From Spirogloea muscicola (lineage: Eukaryota; Streptophyta; Zygnematophyceae; Spirogloeales; Spirogloeaceae), in NCBI GenBank assembly GCA_009602725.1, contig WELB01000471.1, positions 4,389-15,751 of the forward strand: a DNA stretch of 11,363 nucleotides, in the 5' to 3' direction. Under the pieces are notes generated by a model. It was not told the origin of the DNA. It did no database searches and saw only the letters and a program-made list of their open reading frames with translations. The position numbers and the translations under genes were made by a program. The stretch's first letter is position 1; each line of letters opens with the position of its first letter. Of this stretch, positions 7,400-11,363 are shown piece by piece.

Positions 7400-7812
7400 T
7401 GCCAGGGCCGCGAAGTCATCGCTCACACCCAGCCCAATATGCCACCAAGGCTGGGTATGCGGTCGCCTGCGCCGCTCGGGCTAAAGAGCTCAAGTACGCC
7501 GATCATCCGCGGGAAGACGAGGTCTTCCCGTTGGCAATTGACACCCATGGGGCGCTGGACGCTCGGTGGCTTGAGCTGCTCGACCAGCTCGCCCGCCACG
7601 CCATCGCCCGGCGCTTCCATGGGGAGCCGCTGGACTCTCCTTCAGCCAGGTCGCTCGCGCAAGTGTACCGTATGCGCCTGGCCGTCTTGCTGCAGAGGTC
7701 TATGGCCCGCACGCTGCACCGTTGTGCCGGCAGAGCCCTCGCTGCTGCCTCTGGCTCCGGCCAGGGGACCCACTTCCAGGAGCCTAGCATCTCTGATCTG
7801 CGGCTGCTTAGC
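7400..7812 (+). pseudogene. LINE endonuclease-domain C-terminal half, tail-A lineage
   Basis: The plus frame reads TKAGYAVACAARAKELKYADHP, then EDEVFPLAIDTHGALDARWLE and LLDQLARHAIARRFHGEPLDS, then SLAQVYRMRLAVLLQRS and SISDLRLLS. KELKY contains the Lys expected for the last conserved step of a PD-(D/E)XK nuclease site; the Asp-bearing motifs upstream are missing. At 7812 the copy breaks off two residues before RGY-stop and continues straight into a different copy (HDLLRNAMFDIF) in the same frame, so a 250-codon frame spans the junction without being a gene. Confidence 0.7.
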
Positions 7813-7813
7813 A

Positions 7814-8125
7814 CGACCTGCTGCGGAATGCAATGTTTGACATCTTTGTCGAGGCCGGTTACACGGTGGCGCTCGGGAATACCAGCATCATGCCTCCGAC
7901 CGCTAAGGCGGATGGCCGCATCTACACCCGGCGCGCCGATCTCTTCGCCAGCGCGCTCGGCGGGGGGCCTCGGCTCATCGCCGACGTTGTCACGGCTGAC
8001 TGCTTTGTTTCGCGGTTCACTTGCGCGCAGGCCGAGCTTTGGCGGCGGCCTCCAGCTTCCGTCAGGGCGACGTCTTTCCGCCAGCTAGCTACTCAGACTT
8101 GCATCTCCTGACTAGAGGTTACTGA
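7814..8125 (+). pseudogene. LINE endonuclease-domain copy with internal deletion
   Basis: Codons from 7815 give DLLRNAMFDIFVEAGYTVAL, TSIMP, RRADLF, then GGGPRLIADVVTADC. This is the order H-LRN / EAGYxV / RRAD / DVVTAD seen in restriction-like endonucleases of LINE proteins, where the two Asp-bearing motifs form the metal site. After TADC (about 8003) roughly 110 codons are missing. In another frame the sequence resumes at AVHLRAGRALAAASSF and ends PPASYSDLHLLTRGY with TGA at 8123-8125. The scar CTTTGTTTC at the junction occurs in the 3' untranslated region of tail A, a hint of template switching. Confidence 0.65.
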
Positions 8126-8238
8126 GCGTTCCCTGGTTGATGTCTAAGTCCTAGTCGTTCGCACTCAGGCTCCCTCAGACCTTGTCCATTCCTTTGGGCT
8201 GGCCTTTCCCAGTCACCAGTCAATCTGGCCGCACTCTT
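8126..8238 (+). repeat. Tail-B 3' untranslated region
   Basis: It follows the TGA of the preceding copy and reads GTTCCCTGG, CCTTGTCCATTCCTTTGGGC, TGGCCTTTCCCAGTCACC and AGTCAATCTGGCCGCACTC. The hairpin GGCTGG/CCAGCC of other tail-B copies is weakened here by one change (CCAGTC). The same tail occurs on the minus strand at 2518-2650 and 9361-9477. Confidence 0.65.
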
Positions 8239-8454
8239 TTTGTTTTTGTTTCCAGCAGTGTCAAACGCTGGTCGGAGGAGGCGGACAACGCAGTCTGCCA
8301 AGCGGCGGGCGCAAAGGGACGGAATTACTCGGACCACCCGGTGGGAGACGAGTTTGTTCCACTGGCAGTCGACGTGCACGGAGCCTTTGGCACAAAATGG
8401 CTTGACTTGCTTCACGGCCTTACGCGGCGTGCAGCGGCCCGCCGCCTCGGGCAG

Positions 8455-9015
8455 AAGAAGTGCTCGCCCATTGAGAATTTTTTAAAGTGCTCGCCCATTG
8501 AGAATAGGGGCTGGAACAACCAGCCCGAAAAAGAATGAACAGAGTACGAGAAGGGGGCCAGGGGAAGCGCTAAGTAACAGAAACAAAGCTGCTACGAGAC
8601 ACTCAGTAACCCCTGCTAAGCAGCCGCAGATCAGAGATGCTGGGCTCCTGGAAGTGGGTCCCCTGGCCAGAGCCAGAGGCAGCAGCGAGGGCTCTGCCGG
8701 CACGAAGGTGCAGCGCCCGGGCCATGGACCTCTGCAGCGAGACGGCCAGGCGCATTCGATACACTTGCGCCAGCGACCCGGCTGCAGGGAAGTCAACCGG
8801 CTCCCCATGGAAGCGCCGGAGAATTGAGAATTGGCCGTTCCCAGCCACCAGTCAATCTGGCCGCGCTTCTTTCTAAGTAGGGGCTGGAAAAGCCAGCCCA
8901 AAAAAGAATCAACAAATGACGAGAATGGGGCCAGGGGAAGCGGTAACAAGCACACAAAGAAACAAAGCAGCTACGGATCACTCAGTAAAACCTGCTAAGC
9001 AGCCTCAGGTAAGCA
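8455..9015 (-). mobile_element. Nested LINE 3'-end insertion, level 1
   Basis: Minus-orientation tail-A element. It begins at the right end (5'-truncated) with LRLLSRFY-stop (about 8980-9008), continues with the 3' untranslated region and hairpin (8881-8899), and ends at the left with GAGCACTTCTT (8455-8465). It is flanked by GCCTCGGGCAG, 11 bp. Between hairpin and terminus it carries a plus-oriented tail-B piece (about 8833-8876) and the level-2 insertion 8480-8822. Confidence 0.7.
8480..8822 (-). mobile_element. Nested LINE 3'-end insertion, level 2
   Basis: Minus-oriented tail-A copy, the inverted partner of 6731-7066. It is flanked by ATTGAGAATT on both sides (8470-8479 and 8823-8832), a 10-bp target-site duplication inside the terminus of another tail A. 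Minus-strand codons give RRFHGEPVDFPAAGS through SISDLRLLSRGY-stop. Its 3' end is CACTTTAAAA. Confidence 0.75.
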
Positions 9016-9149
9016 GCCTCGGGCAGCAGGGCGAGCAGCCCGGCTTCAATGCCGCCGGGTCCCTCGCTCAAGCCATCCGAATGCGTTTGGCCATCTCGAT
9101 GCAGCGGTCCCTTGCCTTCGCGGTTCACTTGCACGCAGGCCGAGCTTTA

Positions 9150-9300
9150 AATGCCTGCGCGCAAGTGATTCGTAGCTGCCTTGTTTCTTTGTGTGCTCGT
9201 CTTTATTTACGCTTTCCCCGGGCCCCCTTCTCGTACTCTATTCATTCTTTTTTTGGCTGGCTTTTCCAGCCCCCTATCCTCAATGGGCGAGCACTTTCTT
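9150..9300 (+). mobile_element. Tail-A insertion lacking coding sequence
   Basis: After about 16 bases of filler (AAATGCCTGCGCGCAA) the sequence is the tail-A 3' untranslated region from GTGATTCGTAGCTG, through the hairpin GGCTGG (9255-9260)/CCAGCC (9266-9271), to GAGCACTTTC. It interrupts the host codons AGRAL and AAAS. CTTT is present on both sides, so the target-site duplication would be only about 4 bp and is weak evidence on its own; the host alignment is the stronger argument. Confidence 0.6.
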
Positions 9301-9350
9301 TGGCGGCGGCCTCCCGCTTCCGTCAGGGCGACGTCTTTCCGCCGGCTGGT

Positions 9351-9714
9351 AGAAAAAGAATGCGCGGCCAGATTGACTGGTGGCTGGGGAAAGGCCAGCC
9401 CAAAGGAATGGACAAGGTCTGAAGGAGCCGGAGGGCGAAGGACGAGGACTGCGACATCAGCCAGGGAAGGCTCAGTACATGGGACCCACTTCCAGGAGCC
9501 TAGCATCTCTAATCTGCGGCTGCTTAGCAGGGATTACTGAGTGATTCGTAGCTGATTTGTGCGCTTGTTTTTCTTAGCGCTTCCCCTGGCCCCCTTCTCG
9601 TACTCTGTTCATTCTGTTTTGGGCTGGCTTTTCCAGCCCCTATCCTCAATGGGCGAGCACTTTCTTCTGCTCAGTAACCTCTAGTCAGGAGATGCAAGTC
9701 TGAGTAGCTAGCCG
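9351..9714 (-). pseudogene. LINE 3' end with tail B, interrupted
   Basis: On the minus strand the coding end (9677-9714, SYSDLHLLTRG) is separated from its 3' untranslated region (9361-9477, CCTTCCCTGG through CAATCTGGCCGCGC) by a 191-bp insertion. Removing the insertion and one GCTCAGTA restores the arrangement seen without interruption at 8089-8230. Confidence 0.7.
9478..9668 (+). mobile_element. Tail-A insertion with 8-bp target-site duplication
   Basis: The insertion starts within the coding end (GTHFQEPSISNLRLLSRDY-stop, stop at 9537-9539), contains the complete tail-A 3' untranslated region with hairpin GGGCTGG (9621-9627)/CCAGCCC (9633-9639), and ends GAGCACTTTCTTCT. GCTCAGTA flanks it at 9470-9477 and 9669-9676. 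No poly(A) tail is present, so the 3' terminus of the element is at or near GAGCACTTTCTT. Confidence 0.78.
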
Positions 9715-9835
9715 AGAAGAAAGTGCTCGCCCTTTGAGGATAGGGGCTGGAAAAGCCAGCCCAAAACAGAATGAACAGAGTACGAGAAGGGGGCCAGGAA
9801 AAACTCCGTGTATTCCAGGGGAAGCGCTAAGAAAA
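9560..9835. repeat. Palindromic pair of tail-A 3' ends
   Basis: The plus-strand tail at 9560-9668 and the minus-strand tail at 9716-9835 are inverted copies facing each other (both ending in GAGCAC...), separated by only about 47 bp of tail-B coding end. The hairpin stems GGGCTGG/CCAGCCC are intact in both. Confidence 0.75.
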
Positions 9836-9990
9836 GAAAGTGCTCGCCCATTGAGGATAGGGGCTGGAAAAGCCAGCCCAAAAAAGAATGAACAGAGTAC
9901 GAGAAGGGGGCCACGAGAGAGGAGCTCGCCCATAGAAAAGAGCAGAAGCCAGCCAAAAAAGAATGGACAAAAACCAAAGAGCCACAACAG
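9715..9990 (-). repeat. Three tail-A 3' ends in tandem, minus strand
   Basis: Copy 1 (9716-9835) is a full tail with an insert of about 20 bp (AAAACTCCGTGTATTCC) near its 5' side. Copy 2 (9836-9913) is a shorter tail. Copy 3 (about 9917-9990) is degenerate, with GAGCTCGCCCATAG and AGAAGCCAGCC. Copies 1 and 2 keep the hairpin (9744-9762 and 9861-9879). Head-to-tail 3' ends like these arise by serial insertion at the tail or by tail slippage. Confidence 0.7.
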
Positions 9991-10016
9991 GTGCCGGAAA
10001 GAAAAGAAATACACAG

Positions 10017-10636
10017 CTAGGCATCTAGACAACTAGACACGACGGAACCACAGGAAGCTAAATACCCGCGGGTGAGCAACATCAGGTCAGAGTAGCTCGA
10101 GCTGGAAAAGATGCAGGCAGACGAGACCCTGAAGCAGCAACAGTAGCACGGCCCGTGCGCGAGTGGACGGCATGAGCGAGGGAGCGTTGAAGGGACACGG
10201 AGAGCCGCATCCGGAAGACCTGGGCCAGGGAGCCGGCTGCGTTGAAGTCGGGCAGCCCCCCTGGCGGACCCGGCCGCCGCTCGATGGCCTGCCGGGCAAG
10301 CCGCTGGAGGAGATCCCGCCAGCCGCTGCCATAAGCCCCGTGGACGTCGATGGCAAGGCCGCTCATCGCCTGGGGGGCGATCTGCATACTTCCGCTCCTT
10401 GCTCTGGGCCGCCAAAGCGACCGCATGCCCAGCGGTCGCCGCCGACTTGGAGGGGTTGGTAGAGTTGACACAGTCAGCGGTTACCACAGCCGCGATGATA
10501 CGTGGACCGCCGCCGGGCGGGATGGCGACTAGGTCGGCGCGCCGGACGTGAAGCTGATCGGCGCCGCGCACAGTGGGCATTATCGACGTGTGCTCCACGG
10601 CCACCTTGTAGCCCGCCTCGGTGAAGACACCCTGCA
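10017..10636 (-). pseudogene. Longest endonuclease-like domain copy, one frameshift, stop lost
   Basis: The minus strand from 10636 reads FTEAGYKVAVEHTSIMP, HVRRADLVAIPPGGGPRIIA, VVTADCVNSTNPSK, ALAAQSKERKYADRPPGDE. After a single-base frame change near 10345 it reads LAIDVHGAYGSGWRDLLQRL, ARQAIERRPG, DFNAAGSLAQVFRMRLSVSL. A second change near 10120 leads to SSSYSDLMLLTRGY. RRAD, VVTAD and KxRKY are the candidate metal-site motifs of a PD-(D/E)XK fold, as in restriction-like endonucleases of LINE proteins; that assignment rests on pattern, not on an alignment search. The stop is TTA instead of TGA (10059-10061), extending the frame to 10017. At 10636 the coding sequence abuts a tail-A 3' untranslated fragment. 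Confidence 0.72.
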
Positions 10637-10672
10637 GGGGAAGCGCTAAGGAAAACAAGCACTCAAGAAAAG
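10637..10672 (-). repeat. Short tail-A untranslated fragment
   Basis: Minus-strand reading GCTTGTTTTCCTTAGCGCTT then CCCCTG is the middle of the tail-A untranslated region. It lies directly upstream, in the same orientation, of the endonuclease-domain copy and ends at 10672 at the start of a plus-strand copy. Confidence 0.55.
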
Positions 10673-10764
10673 CTAGCTACTCAGACTTGCATCTCCAGAC
10701 TGGAGGTTACTGAGCGTTCCCTGGCTGGCCTTTCCCAGCACCAGTCAATCTGGCCGCGCTTACC
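10673..10764 (+). pseudogene. Tail-B LINE 3' end with shortened tail
   Basis: Codons give SYSDLHLQTGGY with a TGA at about 10710-10712, so two residues of the end motif have changed (LQTGGY for LLTRGY). The tail jumps from CCCTGG to CTGGCCTTTCCCAGC, missing the central 70 or so bases, and ends CAATCTGGCCGCGC. Confidence 0.6.
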
Positions 10765-10810
10765 CTTAGCAGGGGCTACTGAGTGATTCGTAGCTGCTTT
10801 GTTTCTTTTT
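10765..10810 (+). pseudogene. Tail-A stub: last codons and start of 3' untranslated region
   Basis: CTTAGCAGGGGCTACTGA codes LSRGY-stop and is followed by GTGATTCGTAGCTGCTTTG. At about 10810 it breaks off and coding sequence of a further copy begins, the head-to-tail arrangement seen elsewhere in the nest. Confidence 0.55.
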
Positions 10811-11290
10811 GTGGTCCGGTGGACTTCCCCGCCGCCGGGTCGTTGGCCCAGGTGTATTGCATGCGCCTGGCCGTCTCGCTGCAGAGGTCCATGGCCCGTG
10901 CGCTGCACCTGCGTGCTGGCCGAGCCCTTGCTGCTGCCTCTGGCTCTGGCCAGGGGACATACTTCCAGGAGCATAGCCTCTCCGACCTGCGCCTGCTTAG
11001 CAGGGGTTACTGAGTGGTTAGTAGCTGCTTTGTTTTTTATTGTGTGCTTGTCATTTCTGCTGCTTCGCCTTAGGGCTTCGCTTGGCTTCCCCCCCCCTCT
11101 TCTTGTACTCTGTTCATTCTTTTTTGGGCTGGCTGTTCCAGCCTATATTCTCAGTGGGCGAGCCCTTCTTCTTTTTGTGCTTGTTGTTTTTAGCGCTTCC
11201 CCTGGCCTCCTTCTCGTACTCAGTTCCATTATTTTTGGGCTCGCTTTTCCAGCCCCTATCCTCAATCGGCGAGCACTTTCTTCTGAACAA
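10811..11290 (+). pseudogene. LINE 3' end, tail A, with duplicated tail
   Basis: Codons from about 10812 to the TGA at 11011-11013 give GPVDFPAAGSLAQVYCMRLA, then SLQRSMARALHLRAGRALAA and LSDLRLLSRGY. The untranslated region contains two successive tail-A ends. The first has the hairpin GGGCTGG (11126-11132)/CCAGCCT (11138-11144). The second, from about 11176, has GGGCTCG (11237-11243)/CCAGCCC (11249-11255) and ends GAGCACTTTCTTCTG. The coding part is close to, but clearly distinct from, the inverted-repeat pair. Confidence 0.72.
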
Positions 11291-11321
11291 CGCGCGGCCC
11301 GGGGGAGCAGTCAGGCCCCCT

Positions 11322-11363
11322 TCGACACTTTCGGCTGCTTGGGTCCTCGCTTCCATACCCTAC
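11322..11363 (+). pseudogene. Start of another LINE C-terminal copy, cut by window end
   Basis: The codons DTFGCLGPRFHTL match DIFGCLGPRFHTLLQ at 19-63, and the DNA is clearly related (shared GGGTCCTCGCTTCCA). It belongs to the lineage of the first ORF. The rest lies outside the window. Confidence 0.6.

Larger units (their letters stand above)
6731..8819. repeat. Near-perfect inverted repeat, arms 6731-7066 and 8484-8819
   Basis: Both arms are 336 bp long and differ, as far as I can align them, at one position (TTTTCCGGG versus TTTTTCGGG on the LINE sense strand). The spacer is 1.4 kb. Each arm sits in its own flanking repeat, so they are two insertions in opposite orientation rather than one palindromic unit. 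Confidence 0.85.
8255..9350 (+). pseudogene. LINE endonuclease-domain copy split by nested insertions
   Basis: Three blocks form one copy. Block 1, 8255-8454, reads AAGAKGRNYSDHPVGDEFVP, then LAVDVHGAFGTKWLDLLHGL and ARRLGQ. Block 2, 9016-9149, resumes in the same codon phase at LGQQGEQPGFNAAGSLAQ and continues IRMRLAISMQRSLAFAVHLH, AGRAL. Block 3, about 9300-9350, continues LAAASRFRQGDVFPPAG. The first gap (8455-9015) is bounded by an 11-bp repeat GCCTCGGGCAG (8444-8454, 9016-9026); the second (9150-9299) by CTTT. The usual KxKY has become KGRNY. The SDLxLLTRGY end is lost at about 9350 where tail-B material begins. Confidence 0.7.

Noticed and set aside
7336-8088. A 250-codon open frame as one gene
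   Set aside because: It runs across the join of two different LINE fragments and ends in a wrong frame of the second; no intact domain order results.
8484-8580. U6 snRNA, suggested by GTGCTCGCCC and ACAGAGTACGAGAAG
   Set aside because: The words are part of the reverse complement of tail A, occur in every copy, and the central U6 region is absent.
1-11363. tRNA, rRNA genes or a CRISPR array
   Set aside because: I found no tRNA box pattern with a foldable cloverleaf, no rRNA core sequence, and no evenly spaced repeats with unique spacers.

Overview
This window looks like eukaryotic nuclear DNA that is mostly retrotransposon debris. The evidence is a gag and aspartic-protease relic of an LTR retrotransposon, many 5'-truncated copies of the 3' end of a non-LTR (LINE-like) element, and a clear piece of U2 spliceosomal snRNA. 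I see no intact host gene, no bacterial operon structure, no tRNA or rRNA and no CRISPR array. The taxon is not resolved. GC-rich triplet arrays would suit an alga or another protist, but that is a guess.

Layout. 1-303 is the C-terminal end of a LINE-type ORF, followed by a more N-terminal piece of the same protein (about 533-640). 850-1270 and 2518-2680 hold old minus-strand LINE 3' ends. 1270-2270 has no recognisable gene. 2273-2430 is a 21-bp minisatellite. 2838-3216 and 3697-3782 are GC-rich triplet arrays next to the two arms of an inverted repeat (about 3332-3397 and 3598-3662). 4403-6351 is a broken gag-protease region. 6483-11363 is a dense nest of LINE 3'-end fragments in both orientations.

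The recurrent protein matches the C-terminal domain known from reverse-transcriptase proteins that carry a restriction-like (PD-(D/E)XK) endonuclease. In order it shows H-x2-LRN...EAGYxV, RRADL, GGGPRxIAxVVTAD, KExKYADHP, FPLAIDVHG, a Leu/Arg-rich helical part (SLAQVYRMRLAVSLQRS) and a fixed C-terminus SDLxLLTRGY-stop. The last motif survives in at least six DNA-diverged versions. Two 3'-tail types occur. Tail A contains GGGCTGG-N5-CCAGCCC and ends GAGCACTTTCTT. Tail B has GGCTGGCCTTTCCCAGCC and ends near CAATCTGGCCGCGC. Both carry the same hairpin.

The most interesting results are two. First, a U2 snRNA 5'-half fragment (6667-6730) is fused to a LINE 3' end (6731-7077), and the whole is flanked by an 8-bp direct repeat AATTCAAG: a chimeric retro-insertion. 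A near-identical 336-bp LINE body with the same 5' breakpoint lies inverted at 8484-8819, with its own 10-bp flanking repeat and no U2 head. Second, several insertions can be unpicked by their short target-site duplications (8, 8, 10 and 11 bp). They show that these elements insert into one another, up to three levels deep.
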